Source: Citrobacter sp. On2M (lineage in GTDB: Bacteria > Pseudomonadota > Gammaproteobacteria > Enterobacterales > Enterobacteriaceae). From it: a stretch of 64,000 bases of DNA. The notes below the pieces were generated by a model. That model saw nothing but the letters and a program-made list of their open reading frames with translations. It was not told the origin of the DNA and did no database searches. A program made the translations under genes and the position numbers. The stretch spans positions 434,001-498,000 of the forward strand of contig NZ_WPCV01000004.1 of assembly GCF_018035235.1 (NCBI RefSeq). Reading direction: 5' to 3'. Every line of letters starts with the position of its first letter. Within the stretch, counting starts at the first letter, position 1. Positions 31,147 to 41,502 of this stretch are shown in pieces.

Positions 31147-31599
31147 ATGAAATATCAACAACTTGAAAACCTTGAAAGCGGCTGGAAATGGAAGTATCTG
31201 GTGAAGAAGCATCGTGAGGGGGAGTTAATCACCCGTTACGTAGAGGCCAGCGCTGCCAAAGAAGCCGTTGATTTATTGCTAACCCTCGAAAATGAACCGG
31301 TTCGGGTCAATACCTGGATTGAAAAACACATGAACCCGGCGCTGCTAAATCGTATGAAACAAACCATACGAGCAAGGCGTAAACGGCATTTTAATGCTGA
31401 GCATCAGCATACGCGCAAAAAATCAATCGATCTGGAATTTATGGTCTGGCAGCGCTTAGCGGGGCTTGCGCAGCGGCGTGGTAAAACGCTTTCTGAAACT
31501 ATTGTGCAACTCATTGAAGATGCAGAGCATAAAGAGAAGTACGCGAACAAAATGTCGACATTGAAGCAGGATTTACAGGCGTTGCTGGGAAAAGAATAG
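31147..31599 (+). CDS. matP: Macrodomain Ter protein MatP
   Basis: MatP binds matS sites in the replication terminus, organises the Ter macrodomain, links it to the divisome and excludes MukBEF there. The 150-residue protein has an N-terminal four-helix bundle ([20 protein letters not shown]) and a C-terminal ribbon-helix-helix ([20 protein letters not shown], then the [16 protein letters not shown] helices). It is divergent from lonH. Its functional partner MukB is encoded at the left end of the window. Confidence 0.96.
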   Translation: MKYQQLENLESGWKWKYLVKKHREGELITRYVEASAAKEAVDLLLTLENEPVRVNTWIEKHMNPALLNRMKQTIRARRKRHFNAEHQHTRKKSIDLEFMVWQRLAGLAQRRGKTLSETIVQLIEDAEHKEKYANKMSTLKQDLQALLGKE

Positions 31600-31660
31600 C
31601 GGTAGGGTGTGGTTCGGCGTAACGTTCTGGTGCGTTTTTAACGAAAAACAGCTGAAAAAA

Positions 31661-31683
31661 AACCCCGCAAAGCGGGGTTTTTT
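31661..31683 (-). terminator. Intrinsic terminator of ompA
   Basis: AACCCCGC-AAA-GCGGGGTT forms a perfect 8-bp stem flanked by A and T runs on both sides. It closes ompA on the minus strand and may also stop matP transcripts. Confidence 0.93.
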
Positions 31684-31696
31684 ACTAGACGATAAC

Positions 31697-32755
31697 TTAA
31701 GCCTGAGGCTGAGTTACAACGTCTTTGATACCTTTAACTTCGATCTCAACACGACGATCCGGAGCCAGGCAGTCGATCAGTGCAGCGCGAGCTTTCACGT
31801 TGTCACAGGTGTTGCCAGTAACAGGGTTGGATTCGCCCATACCACGTGCAGAGATTTTGTCAGAAGGAATACCCTTAGAGATCAGGTAATCAACAACGGA
31901 CTGAGCACGTTTCTCGGACAGACCCTGGTTGTAAGCGTCAGAACCGATGCGGTCAGTGAAGCCCAGAACCACTACGGAACCGTCTTTCGGATCCAGGTTG
32001 CTCAGCTGGCTGTACATCTGGTCCAGAGCCTGCTGGCCTTCTGGTTTCAGAGTTGCTTTGTTGAAGTTGAACAGAACGTCAGACTTCAGAGTGAAGTGTT
32101 TGGTCTGTACTTCTGGAGCTGGAGCCGGAGCCGGAGCAACTACTGGAGCTACAGTTTCCTGACCGAAACGGTAAGAAACGCCAACGCTCAGCAGGCCGTT
32201 ATCCGGACGACCACCAACGGTGTTCGCGTCACCGATGTTGTTGGTCCACTGGTATTCCAGACGGGTAGCGATTTCAGGAGTAATTGCATACTCTACGCCA
32301 CCAGCGAATACTGGGGATACACCAGTGTCGTGGTCTTTGAAACCTTCGTTGTTTTTAGCGTCTGCACGCCAAACCATACCACCCAGACGGGTATAAACGT
32401 CCAGATCGTCAGTGATTGGGTAACCCAGTTTAGCGGTCAGTTGAACGCCCTGAGCTTTGAAAGCGCCGTTTTGATGAGTAGCGTCGGTGTAGCCTTTGTA
32501 CGGCATACGACCTAACCAGTCGTAACCCATTTCAAAACCAACGTACGGGTTAACCTGATAACCACCGAACGCACCAGCACCCAGTTGGCTTTCGTGGGTA
32601 GGACCGGCGTTGTTGATCTGGTTGTTACCAATGTCATGGTACTGAGACCAGCCCATTTTAGCACCAGCGTACCAGGTGTTATCTTTCGGAGCGGCCTGCG
32701 CCACGGTAGCGAAACCAGCCAGTGCCACTGCAATTGCGATAGCTGTCTTTTTCAT
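31697..32755 (-). CDS. ompA: Outer membrane protein A
   Basis: OmpA anchors the outer membrane to peptidoglycan and is a receptor for phages and colicins. The 352-residue precursor has a 21-residue signal peptide ([21 protein letters not shown]), an eight-stranded beta barrel (to about residue 195, ending SYRFGQ), a Pro/Ala hinge ([10 protein letters not shown]), and a C-terminal peptidoglycan-binding domain with the DAP-contacting Asp/Arg around [12 protein letters not shown] and [12 protein letters not shown]. Slightly longer than E. coli OmpA (346) through differences in the surface loops. The MKK start is chosen over an upstream in-frame ATG that sits in the known leader. Confidence 0.97.
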   Translation of the reverse strand: MKKTAIAIAVALAGFATVAQAAPKDNTWYAGAKMGWSQYHDIGNNQINNAGPTHESQLGAGAFGGYQVNPYVGFEMGYDWLGRMPYKGYTDATHQNGAFKAQGVQLTAKLGYPITDDLDVYTRLGGMVWRADAKNNEGFKDHDTGVSPVFAGGVEYAITPEIATRLEYQWTNNIGDANTVGGRPDNGLLSVGVSYRFGQETVAPVVAPAPAPAPEVQTKHFTLKSDVLFNFNKATLKPEGQQALDQMYSQLSNLDPKDGSVVVLGFTDRIGSDAYNQGLSEKRAQSVVDYLISKGIPSDKISARGMGESNPVTGNTCDNVKARAALIDCLAPDRRVEIEVKGIKDVVTQPQA

Positions 32756-33112
32756 TTTTTGCGCCTCGTTATCATCCAAAATTCGCCATGAATATCTCCG
32801 AAGAGAGATAACACGGTTAAATCCTTCACCCGGGGACCAGTTCAATAGTTACTCTACCGATATCTGCGGCTTACGCCGAGCACCCCTGGCGATGTAAAGT
32901 CTACAACGTAGTTGAAAACTTACAAGTGTGAAGTCCGTCAGGCATATGAAAAAAAAAGGCTTGTATACACAATATTTAACATTTTTGGATGAATAAATGT
33001 ACTGAGGATATCCTGAAAACCGCTTCAGACAAGCGTTCTCACGAAAAACCCGTTAAGGCTCAAAACCAAATTGAGACATGAAAAAAAATTCCAGGATAAA
33101 TCCTAATTTTAC
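32756..33112 (-). promoter_or_regulatory. ompA leader and promoter region
   Basis: The stretch upstream of ompA corresponds to its long structured 5' leader. A 5-bp stem ATCTC/GAGAT with a TCTTCG loop sits about 45 nt before the start, like the stabilising hairpins of E. coli ompA mRNA. The GGATGATAACGAGGCGCAAA segment just before the ATG corresponds to the MicA sRNA pairing site. No gene is seen in these 357 bases. Confidence 0.6.
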
Positions 33113-33622
33113 TTAATGATACAAATTCGAGTGAATTTTTAGCCCGGAATGCTGTCTCCCCGCAAGTGTCTGAGCGCGAACAGGACGCATAATAAACCCC
33201 ATCGCATTACCTTCATCTGCCGCTTTTACCAGTTCGGCATGTTCATCTTCGGTTAACTCCTCCGTCAGCCAGCCGATAACGACGCTGTAGTTGCCCGTGC
33301 GCAGTGCTCGAACCATAGATTCCAGCGTATTGCAGGGAGAGAGCTGACTAATTTGCATGACTTTCGTCAATGGAAGCCCGGCCGACTGTACCCACTCCCG
33401 ACTTAATTTTTGCTGAGGTGTCAGCCACAGCTGCCAGCGGGATTGCTGCCCTAACTGTTGCAGGAGTGGAAGCAGCAGGAGCTGTGTCATCATGGGCTGG
33501 TCTTCGCGATAGACCACTTCACTGATAAGCCCAGTGGTAGCGTTCTCTGACGACACGCGCGCAATGCTGCTTGATGCAGAAGAGAACGACGAAGAACGAT
33601 TTGCATAACCTGAAGTGTACAT
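33113..33622 (-). CDS. sulA: SOS cell division inhibitor SulA
   Basis: SulA binds FtsZ and stops septation when DNA is damaged; Lon degrades it afterwards. The 169-residue protein starts [15 protein letters not shown] and ends with the Lon-recognised tail [11 protein letters not shown], identical in its last residues to the E. coli degron. A LexA box sits 22 bp upstream, confirming SOS control. A longer in-frame start at 33676 is excluded because it lies upstream of that operator. Confidence 0.97.
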   Translation of the reverse strand: MYTSGYANRSSSFSSASSSIARVSSENATTGLISEVVYREDQPMMTQLLLLPLLQQLGQQSRWQLWLTPQQKLSREWVQSAGLPLTKVMQISQLSPCNTLESMVRALRTGNYSVVIGWLTEELTEDEHAELVKAADEGNAMGFIMRPVRAQTLAGRQHSGLKIHSNLYH

Positions 33623-33643
33623 AATCAATCCAGCCCTGTGAGT

Positions 33644-33663
33644 TACTGTATGGATATACAGTA
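33644..33663 (-). promoter_or_regulatory. LexA box of sulA
   Basis: TACTGTATGGATATACAGTA is a perfect CTGT-N8-ACAG SOS box with extended palindromic flanks. Binding should be tight, as for E. coli sulA. Confidence 0.96.
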
Positions 33664-33838
33664 ACCCTGCCATCAATAAAGATCAACCTTATTTTCGGAA
33701 ACAGGTTCGCAATTTTTAGTCGCCGTCACGGGAAAAATTAAATTCATCTTGCCCCATTCGAATAAGTTGCCTATTTTCGTCATTAACGGATCTGCTACTG
33801 AAAATCATTTGGTTACGTTATGATTTAAAAGGATTTTT

Positions 33839-34453
33839 ATGAAAGAACTTTCTTATGCAAGGATCTATAAATCTCAAGAATATCTGGCTTCTTTGGGGGC
33901 GATTCACTATCGCTCATTGTTTGGCAGCTACAGTCTGACTGTTGGGGATACGGTCTTTGCCATGGTTGCCAGCGGTGAACTATATCTTCGGGCATGTGAG
34001 CAGAGCGCTCAGTACTGTGTAAAAAACTCTCCTGTCTGGCTGACATTTATCAAGCGCGGACGTCCGGTTGTACTCAATTATTACCAGGTGAACGATGCCC
34101 TGTGGCAAAACCAGCCGCAGTTGGTGATGCTATCACGCTATTCGCTGGATGCAGCTGTTAAGGAAAAACAGAGCCGCTTTGCACAACATCGTCTGCGGGA
34201 GCTACCCAATATGACGTTTCATCTGGAGACTCTGCTAAATGAAGCAGGAATTAAAGATGAGGGGACATTGCGTTCGCTGGGAGCACAAATGTGCTGGCTG
34301 AAACTTCGGCAAAATAACCCCGCCTTGACGGTAAAAATACTCTACGCCCTTGAAGGAGCGGTCGGGGGAGTGCATGAAGCCGCGCTCCCGGCGACGCGTC
34401 GCCGGGAGCTGGTAGAGTGGGTGAGTTCTCTTACGTCGAAACTGGGGTATTAG
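33839..34453 (+). CDS. tfoX: Competence regulator Sxy (TfoX)
   Basis: Sxy/TfoX is a coactivator that directs CRP to CRP-S promoters of DNA-uptake genes. The 204-residue protein has the N-terminal TfoX domain (GDTVFAMVASGELYLRA) and C-terminal helix-hairpin domain (LRSLGAQMCWLKLR). TAAAAGGATTTTT is the ribosome-binding region. Its last 23 bases overlap the 3' end of yccS on the other strand. Confidence 0.94.
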   Translation: MKELSYARIYKSQEYLASLGAIHYRSLFGSYSLTVGDTVFAMVASGELYLRACEQSAQYCVKNSPVWLTFIKRGRPVVLNYYQVNDALWQNQPQLVMLSRYSLDAAVKEKQSRFAQHRLRELPNMTFHLETLLNEAGIKDEGTLRSLGAQMCWLKLRQNNPALTVKILYALEGAVGGVHEAALPATRRRELVEWVSSLTSKLGY

Positions 34454-36593
34454 AGGGCAGCACGGCAATTTGCTGCTGTAATCGCCGGATCTCCGGGAGT
34501 AAGGCAATCAATAGTCCAACTTGCTGTATGACCAGCGGCTCTTTACTGTCCGAACGCGGCTCAAGACGCTGAATTCGCTGCTTCAGTCCCTCCAGTGCCT
34601 GGTATACGCGCTGCTCGTCAGCGGGTTGATGGTGAAGCGCATCATCAACATAGCAGACGGCATCGTCTAGCAATGCCAGGACCTCCGGATTGGTTAGCTG
34701 TTCGCGATGCGCGCCCAATGCGGAAATATAGCTGGTAAACGTATGGTTCAGACACAGCAAGCGGAACGCCGTTTCGCGCGTTTGGGCCGTGACGTCCGGT
34801 TCACTCGACATGTTCGACACCACGGAGGCCAGTTCCGCGTCACGATTGTGCGCGTCCCTCCGGGCGATACGGTATGTAAGGCGATTATCGCGACCCTGAT
34901 GATATTGTTCGAGTATTGCATCAAGATAACGACAGTTTGCATCAGTCGCCCGTTCAATCACCCGCGGCAGATTACGAAAACGCCAGTCTGGCCAGATAAA
35001 GCTGACAGCAGCCCAGGCGATAGCGCAACCAATCAGCGTATCAATGACACGCGGCAGTGCGACCTCAAAACCTTCACCAAGCAGGTTAAAGCACAGTAGC
35101 ACCAGCAGCGTGATAAACATTGTGGCATGCGCATACTGGACGTTGCGAAAAGCAAAAAACAGTACGCCGGTGATCACTAAAAGTATCAATTGCCCTTCGA
35201 GAGAAGGCACAAACCACAGGATCGGTAAACCAATAGCGATCCCGACGAGTGTACCGATAACCCTCAGCGCCAGGCGATGTCGCGTTGCGTTGTAGTTTGG
35301 CTGACAGACAAACAGGCTGGTCAACAGGATCCAGTACCCGTGGTTCATACCTGTTATCTGGATAATGGCATAGCCGACGCAGAGCACCAGCGACATACGG
35401 ATAGCATGGCGAAACAGGGCGGACTCGGGCGTGAAATTACGACTCAGACGTAACCAGATATCACTGAACCCATGCGGACTGTCATCAGCAAGCTGATTTT
35501 CAGACTCATTGCGTGAGAGTACCTGAGCCTGTTCGGACTCAATAGTAGCCAACTGGGCATCGATGGCTCGCAGATTCGACAGCAAAAATCCCAACGTGTT
35601 GAGCAGATCGGCTGGCTCACCACTGGCACGCATGCGCTCAAGCGCAGCATCTATATGGGTGAAAACGCGCTCAAAGTGTGGGTCGTGCTGATAAGGTGTG
35701 CGCAATAAAATACAACGGGACAGCTGTGAACAGGCTTGCCCCTGCATCGACATCAGACGCTGGAAGCGGAACATCACATCGCTGTGGCGGAAATGATCGC
35801 GCAGCGTTTGGTACTGAATATGCGAGGAGCTGGCGCGTTCATGGATATCCTGCGCCACAAAATAGTAATGTAGCGTACGGCGAGTTCCCCGTTGCCCGCG
35901 GTCGCCGCGCAGGCGAGTCAGTAACGACACCTTCGTCTGGTTTAACGTCGCCATCAGTTGCCCATTCGCGAGAGCTAAATCATACAACGGTGCCTGGCTT
36001 TCATCTTCTATATCGGGATCAAACAGACGCGATTTCAGTTCCAGATAGTGCGCTAACTGTTCGTAGCTACGTGCCAGATTATCCTGCAAGGGACGGATGG
36101 GGAACAGAAGATGCCCGGTCAGTGTTAACAGGTTGTACCAAATAGCGCCAGCGAGCAGCAGGATCGGTTGCTGATACCACTGATCGTAAAGCGAAGTGCC
36201 AAGCATCGTGTAAATGGCGATCAGCAACGCGCCAAAAGCGATGGTTGCATAGCGTTGACCTAATCCACCCAGTAATATAAAGCCGCTGGTGGAGAGCGTT
36301 AACCCAATGGCAAACAGCCATGGCCATGGGAAGAGCAGTTCGACAGAAGCCGAGGCAATAAAAAAGCAGACCAACGTAATAATCAAATTGCGTAGCCGGC
36401 CTGCAAGACGATCGTCCAGGTCGGTCAGTGCGGCAGCAACCATACCCAGCGTGAGCGGGATGGTTAGTTTAACGTCGCCCAGCCACCAGGGCAGTGCCGT
36501 TGTGCCGCAGAGCGCGATAAAAATCCGCACGTAGTACAGCCAGGTGCTGTTCCAGGTATAGCGTTTGAGCAGAGGACTTAACATAAAGGCCAT
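34431..36593 (-). CDS. yccS: Inner-membrane FUSC-family protein YccS
   Basis: YccS belongs to the FUSC/aromatic acid exporter-like family; its substrate is unknown. The 720-residue protein has two blocks of about five to six membrane helices each (residues ~15–170 and ~395–520), separated and followed by cytoplasmic domains. The first ATG (36593) has AGGA five bases upstream; the next ATG (36584) gives the 717-residue form listed for E. coli, so the start is uncertain by three codons. yccF lies 9 bp upstream on the same strand. Confidence 0.92.
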   Translation of the reverse strand: MAFMLSPLLKRYTWNSTWLYYVRIFIALCGTTALPWWLGDVKLTIPLTLGMVAAALTDLDDRLAGRLRNLIITLVCFFIASASVELLFPWPWLFAIGLTLSTSGFILLGGLGQRYATIAFGALLIAIYTMLGTSLYDQWYQQPILLLAGAIWYNLLTLTGHLLFPIRPLQDNLARSYEQLAHYLELKSRLFDPDIEDESQAPLYDLALANGQLMATLNQTKVSLLTRLRGDRGQRGTRRTLHYYFVAQDIHERASSSHIQYQTLRDHFRHSDVMFRFQRLMSMQGQACSQLSRCILLRTPYQHDPHFERVFTHIDAALERMRASGEPADLLNTLGFLLSNLRAIDAQLATIESEQAQVLSRNESENQLADDSPHGFSDIWLRLSRNFTPESALFRHAIRMSLVLCVGYAIIQITGMNHGYWILLTSLFVCQPNYNATRHRLALRVIGTLVGIAIGLPILWFVPSLEGQLILLVITGVLFFAFRNVQYAHATMFITLLVLLCFNLLGEGFEVALPRVIDTLIGCAIAWAAVSFIWPDWRFRNLPRVIERATDANCRYLDAILEQYHQGRDNRLTYRIARRDAHNRDAELASVVSNMSSEPDVTAQTRETAFRLLCLNHTFTSYISALGAHREQLTNPEVLALLDDAVCYVDDALHHQPADEQRVYQALEGLKQRIQRLEPRSDSKEPLVIQQVGLLIALLPEIRRLQQQIAVLPSNTPVST

Positions 36594-36602
36594 CGGTCCT
36601 GA

Positions 36603-37049
36603 TTATTCAAAGCGACGACGCGCATTGGCTTCACGTGCTGCACGAGCAACTTCTACTGATACCACCCGGCGACCAACTGGCCAGAGTGCAATTGCGGCGA
36701 TTTTAAAATTCGCGATGCCAACCGGAATACCGATGATGGTAATGCACTGGGCAATACCGGAGACAATGTGCATCAGGCACAGCCACCAGCCGAAGAAAAT
36801 CAGCCAGAAAATATTGAGCACTGTGCCGCCGGTATTCAACAAAACGTTTTTACCTGCCGGGTTCAGTTCATCGACATGAATTGCTTCGTTGCCATAAGGA
36901 AACAGCGAGAGTCGGGTTATCTCCCAACATGAACGGGTCAAGGGTAGAGTAAAAATAAGCACAATACTGACCAGCGTAGCCAGTAACCAGGCTAAGGTGG
37001 TGGCGAAGCCCCCGAGCACAAAATTTAAAATATTCAGAACAGTACGCAT
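36603..37049 (-). CDS. yccF: Inner-membrane protein YccF
   Basis: A 148-residue YccF-domain protein of unknown function with about three hydrophobic segments (LNFVLGGFATTLAWLLATLV, VLNIFWLIFFGWWLCLMHIV and the IIGIPVGIANFKIAAIALWP stretch). The ATG giving MRTVLNILNFVLGG is the family start; a longer form to 37115 is not supported. It is likely co-transcribed with yccS. Confidence 0.92.
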   Translation of the reverse strand: MRTVLNILNFVLGGFATTLAWLLATLVSIVLIFTLPLTRSCWEITRLSLFPYGNEAIHVDELNPAGKNVLLNTGGTVLNIFWLIFFGWWLCLMHIVSGIAQCITIIGIPVGIANFKIAAIALWPVGRRVVSVEVARAAREANARRRFE

Positions 37050-37174
37050 AAACCCTCGGTTAACTCTGGTTTTCTGTGATTTCGGCAATTGTAACGTTTT
37101 TTTGGGCTGGAGCACGTTTTCTCTGGCGGTTACACTGATAAGTAAACCTCTTCGTGTGGATCCGCCTGAGTCTT

Positions 37175-39229
37175 ATGGAACTGAAAGCAACTTCTCTTGG
37201 AAAACGTCTGGCACAACACCCTTACGATCGGGCTGTTATTCTCAATGCCGGGATTAAAGTTTCCGGCGATCGTCACGAGTATCTTATTCCCTTCAATCAG
37301 TTACTGGCTATTCATTGTAAACGCGGCCTGGTATGGGGCGAGCTGGAGTTTGTGCTCCCGGATGATAAGGTGGTGCGACTTCACGGTACAGAGTGGGCGG
37401 AGACGCAGCGTTTCCATCACCACTTGAACGCACTCTGGCAGCAGTGGAGTCAGGAAATGAGCGCCGTCGCTGCGGGAGTTTTACAGCAACAGCTGGATGC
37501 GATCGCGGCACGTACCAGTGATAACAAATGGCTGACGCGCGAACAAACGACAGGGCTGCAGCAGCAGATCCGTCGTGCCTTTGCCGCGCTACCACTTCCA
37601 ATCAACCGACTGGAAGAATTTGATAATTGCCGTGAGGCGTTGCACCAATGCCAGGCATGGTTGAAGGACATTGAAGCCTGTCGCCTAAAGCACAATCAAG
37701 CCTATACCGAAGCAATGCTGGAAGAGCATGCCGAGTTTTTCCAGCAAATTGAATCCTCACCGCTGAATCCGGCCCAGGCGCGTGCTGTGGTCAACGGTGA
37801 GCAATCCTTATTGGTCCTTGCTGGGGCGGGAAGCGGCAAAACATCCGTATTGGTCGCCCGTGCGGGCTGGTTGCTTGCGCGAGGAGAGGCAGCGGCTGAA
37901 CAGATCCTGCTGCTGGCGTTTGGACGAAAAGCGGCCCAGGAGATGGACGATCGGATCCGTGAACGCCTGCATACGCAAGACGTCACCGCGCGCACGTTTC
38001 ATTCGCTGGCGCTGCACATTATTTCGCAGGGCAGCAAAAAAGTTCCGACGGTTAGCAAGCTGGAAAATGATGCCGCCGCTCGCAGTAAACTCTTTATAAC
38101 GACCTGGCGTCAGCAGTGCAGCGAGAAAAAAGCTCAGGCCAAAGGCTGGCGGCAATGGTTAGAAGAAGAGATGCAGTGGTCTGTACCCGAAGGCAACTTC
38201 TGGGATGACGAAAAATTACAGCGCCGTCTGGCTTCCCGGCTGGATCGTTGGGTTAGCCTGATGCGTATGCATGGCGGAGCGCAGGCGGAGATGATTGCCA
38301 CTGCGCCAGAAGAGATCCGCGATCTGTTCAGTAAACGCATTAAGCTGATGTCGCCCCTGCTCAAGGCCTGGAAGAGCGCGCTGAAGGATGAGAATGCCGT
38401 CGATTTTTCCGGGTTGATTCATCAGGCTATCGTTATTCTGGAGAAGGGGCGGTTTATCAGCCCGTGGAAGCACATTCTGGTCGATGAATTTCAGGATATT
38501 TCTCCTCAGCGTGCCGCTCTGTTAGCCGCCCTGCGTAAGCAGAACTCACAGACTACGCTGTTCGCCGTGGGGGATGACTGGCAGGCCATTTATCGCTTTA
38601 GCGGGGCGCAACTTTCGTTGACTACCGCATTTCAGCAAAACTTCGGCGAGGGCGATCGTTGCAATCTGGACACGACTTACCGTTTTAACAATCGTATTGG
38701 TGAAGTTGCAAACCAGTTTATCCAGCGAAACCCTCACCAACTTACGAAACCGCTCAACAGTCTGATGACCGGTGATAAAAAAGCCGTCACGTTGCTCGAT
38801 GAAAATCAGCTGGATCTGCTGCTGGATAAGTTGTCAGGGTTTGTGAAGACTGAAGAGCGGATTTTGGTGTTGGCGCGATACCATCATCTGAAACCAGCGA
38901 GTCTGGAGAAAGCGGCCACCCGCTGGCCTAAGCTACAGCTGGACTTTATGACTATCCATGCCAGCAAAGGACAGCAGGCGGATTACGTCATTATTGTGGG
39001 GCTTCACGACGGTAATGATGGTTTTCCAGCTCCGGCCCGCGAGTCGATTATGGAAGAGGCGTTGCTCCCGGCGGTGGAAGATTTTCCGGATGCAGAAGAG
39101 AGACGCCTGCTGTATGTGGCGCTAACACGTGCGCGGCATCGGGTATGGCTGCTATTTAATAAAGAAACACCCTCATGCTTTGTTGATGAGCTTAAGCAAC
39201 TGGATGTTCCGGTTATCCGAAAACCCTGA
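37175..39229 (+). CDS. helD: DNA helicase IV
   Basis: HelD is a 3'-5' superfamily 1 helicase of the UvrD/Rep type that influences RecF-pathway recombination. The 684-residue protein has an N-terminal extra domain (residues 1–190), then Walker A VLAGAGSGKTSVL, Walker B VDEFQDISP, GDDWQAIYRFSG (motif III), TTYRFNNRI (motif IV) and TIHASKGQQADYV (motif V), ending with YVALTRARHRVW (motif VI). The start MELKATSLGKRL follows E. coli; an ATG seven codons upstream is in frame. Confidence 0.96.
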   Translation: MELKATSLGKRLAQHPYDRAVILNAGIKVSGDRHEYLIPFNQLLAIHCKRGLVWGELEFVLPDDKVVRLHGTEWAETQRFHHHLNALWQQWSQEMSAVAAGVLQQQLDAIAARTSDNKWLTREQTTGLQQQIRRAFAALPLPINRLEEFDNCREALHQCQAWLKDIEACRLKHNQAYTEAMLEEHAEFFQQIESSPLNPAQARAVVNGEQSLLVLAGAGSGKTSVLVARAGWLLARGEAAAEQILLLAFGRKAAQEMDDRIRERLHTQDVTARTFHSLALHIISQGSKKVPTVSKLENDAAARSKLFITTWRQQCSEKKAQAKGWRQWLEEEMQWSVPEGNFWDDEKLQRRLASRLDRWVSLMRMHGGAQAEMIATAPEEIRDLFSKRIKLMSPLLKAWKSALKDENAVDFSGLIHQAIVILEKGRFISPWKHILVDEFQDISPQRAALLAALRKQNSQTTLFAVGDDWQAIYRFSGAQLSLTTAFQQNFGEGDRCNLDTTYRFNNRIGEVANQFIQRNPHQLTKPLNSLMTGDKKAVTLLDENQLDLLLDKLSGFVKTEERILVLARYHHLKPASLEKAATRWPKLQLDFMTIHASKGQQADYVIIVGLHDGNDGFPAPARESIMEEALLPAVEDFPDAEERRLLYVALTRARHRVWLLFNKETPSCFVDELKQLDVPVIRKP

Positions 39230-39260
39230 AACGCAGGCGGCGGTAGCCACCTGCTTGGGA

Positions 39261-39719
39261 TCATTTGAGGCGTTCTGCAAGATAGCGGGCGTAATCTGGG
39301 ATCAAGATGTCCGCAGCATCGTTGAAGTTTGGCGACTGAATAATAAAATCGGCCGTCGACACGTTGGTGGCGACCGGGATATTCCATACCGTCGCCAGAC
39401 GCAGCAGGGCTTTGACATCCGGATCGTGTGGTACGGCGTTGAGCGGATCCCAGAAGAAGATCAGCACATCAATTTTCCCTTCTGAAATGAGCGCGCCCAC
39501 CTGCTGGTCACCGCCCATTGGGCCGCTCAGCATGGCGTTGACGTCCATTCCGGTCGCGCGTTGGATTAAGTTTCCTGTCGTCCCGGTGGCATACAGAACA
39601 TGCTTTTCCAGCAAGGGTTGGTGGCGTTCCACCCAGCTCATCAACATCTTTTTACAGTGATCGTGTGCAACCAACGCAATATGCTTACGCGCTGGCAATG
39701 TGCGAGTCGTTAATTCCAT
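39261..39719 (-). CDS. mgsA: Methylglyoxal synthase
   Basis: MgsA converts dihydroxyacetone phosphate to methylglyoxal and phosphate, a bypass used when sugar phosphates accumulate. The 152-residue protein has the phosphate-binding [14 protein letters not shown], the catalytic Asp in [11 protein letters not shown] and the His in [11 protein letters not shown]. It converges on helD with a 31-bp gap containing a short GC hairpin. gloC, which disposes of the toxic product, lies about 35 kb away. Confidence 0.96.
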   Translation of the reverse strand: MELTTRTLPARKHIALVAHDHCKKMLMSWVERHQPLLEKHVLYATGTTGNLIQRATGMDVNAMLSGPMGGDQQVGALISEGKIDVLIFFWDPLNAVPHDPDVKALLRLATVWNIPVATNVSTADFIIQSPNFNDAADILIPDYARYLAERLK

Positions 39720-39811
39720 AGTACAGCTCCCAAGTTAACCTGGTTACAGAGTACTGGAAGCGCTTGACGCTGCAAGAGAAAGACCAAAAAAATGCGATGC
39801 GAAGATAAATG

Positions 39812-40474
39812 TCATGAAGGAGGTTGTTTTTGGGCCCATTGCAAAAAGTTACTTCGCGTTTGCGCGTCAGCCTGTTGGAACCAATATTTTAAGCGCTGTT
39901 CGGTCAGCGTTTGCGACTGAGGCGGCACGCGATCCAGTTCAGAAACCCCGGATAGCAGAGAGCTGTCATCGGCCATCATTGTGGCGAATTGTGGCAACGA
40001 AGCATGTTTAGCCGCTTTGTTATAGCGTTCTGTTTCCATTTCATAATCCACGGTTTTCGCCGTGGAGGTGATGGACAGAATATCCAGCTTGACGGGGATA
40101 GGCATAGAGTCCCCATCCAGCAGTTCCACGCGGGGAACCTCATCGAAACGAGCGGCATCCAGCTCATTGTTCAGACGCGGGAGGTGAAAATTAACCTGAC
40201 TGACGAGTTGGGTATCAAAGCTTATGACCAGCGGGGATGAGATATAGAGACGTTCTTCGTGGCTGGACAGACGAATGGATTTTTCTACGCGAAACACGAG
40301 CTGGTGCCGACCATTTTCCAGCTCAATACTGTCGGCACCACGTAGTAATGAGCTGGAGACTTTTTTTCCGTCGAGCACCAGCAGGTCAATATCATTTGAC
40401 AGACGTAAAGAGGTAGCAAAAACGGTTACCGGCAAACACAGGGCTATTAAGGCTGTCACAATGCCGGTTTTCAT
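39812..40474 (-). CDS. yccT: DUF2057 periplasmic protein YccT (CsgI)
   Basis: YccT is a secreted DUF2057 protein; in E. coli it has been reported to inhibit curli subunit polymerisation. The 220-residue precursor has a signal peptide ([20 protein letters not shown]) and a beta-rich mature part. CAGGAGAAACCT provides the ribosome-binding site. It is transcribed away from yccU. Confidence 0.9.
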   Translation of the reverse strand: MKTGIVTALIALCLPVTVFATSLRLSNDIDLLVLDGKKVSSSLLRGADSIELENGRHQLVFRVEKSIRLSSHEERLYISSPLVISFDTQLVSQVNFHLPRLNNELDAARFDEVPRVELLDGDSMPIPVKLDILSITSTAKTVDYEMETERYNKAAKHASLPQFATMMADDSSLLSGVSELDRVPPQSQTLTEQRLKYWFQQADAQTRSNFLQWAQKQPPS

Positions 40475-40646
40475 AGGTTTCTCCTGACCAGAAATTATCT
40501 GTATAAGATGTATCTAAATTTTTCGATAATCATGTTTACTAACATATAGACATATTTTTGAGTTTAGCTCTCATACGCCAGTATGGGATGAATGGTTGCG
40601 TGCTCAGGTTTGTCGTACACTTTGCTAAACAGCCTGGAGGAAAACG

Positions 40647-41060
40647 ATGAAAGAGACCGATATTGCTGGCATTTTGACAACGACCCGCACGATTGCACTG
40701 GTGGGAGCAAGTGATAAACCCGATCGCCCAAGCTATCGGGTCATGAAATATTTACTTGACCAGGGCTATCACGTTATCCCTGTTTCGCCGAAGGTTGCCG
40801 GGAAAACGCTGCTGGGACAACAGGGCTATGCGACGCTGGCGGATGTGCCTGAGAAAGTGGATATGGTTGATGTCTTTCGTAATTCAGAAGCGGCGTGGGG
40901 CGTTGCTCAGGAAGCTATCGCCATCGGTGCGAAGACACTGTGGATGCAGCTTGGCGTGATTAACGAGCAGGCGGCCGTGTTGGCGCGTGACGCAGGGCTG
41001 ATGGTGGTAATGGATCGCTGTCCGGCGATTGAGATCCCGCGTTTGGGGTTGGCGAAGTAA
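40647..41060 (+). CDS. yccU: CoA-binding domain protein YccU
   Basis: A 137-residue stand-alone CoA-binding Rossmann protein, like the N-terminal domain of succinyl-CoA synthetase alpha. The nucleotide loop [14 protein letters not shown] lies at residues ~18–32 and the [12 protein letters not shown] segment near the end. The physiological role is not known. A ribosome-binding CTGGAGGAAAACG precedes the start. Confidence 0.93.
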   Translation: MKETDIAGILTTTRTIALVGASDKPDRPSYRVMKYLLDQGYHVIPVSPKVAGKTLLGQQGYATLADVPEKVDMVDVFRNSEAAWGVAQEAIAIGAKTLWMQLGVINEQAAVLARDAGLMVVMDRCPAIEIPRLGLAK

Positions 41061-41084
41061 ATTCGTGCGGATGATTGGATACGA

Positions 41085-41121
41085 ATCCGGCCTACGACAG
41101 ATATCGTTGTAGGCCGGGTAA
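41085..41121. repeat. REP-type palindrome after yccU
   Basis: CCGGCCTACGACAGATATCG and TTGTAGGCCGG form a REP-like inverted repeat between the convergent genes yccU and hspQ. It is the second repeat of this family in the window. Confidence 0.75.
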
Positions 41122-41127
41122 ATGCGA

Positions 41128-41472
<345 letters not shown>

Positions 41473-41502
41473 CTATGTAAGGGTAATATTCCACTTTTCA
41501 AG

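Noticed and set aside
39233-39254. Short GC hairpin between helD and mgsA as a terminator
   Set aside because: Five-base core stem and no T-run on either strand; too weak to call.
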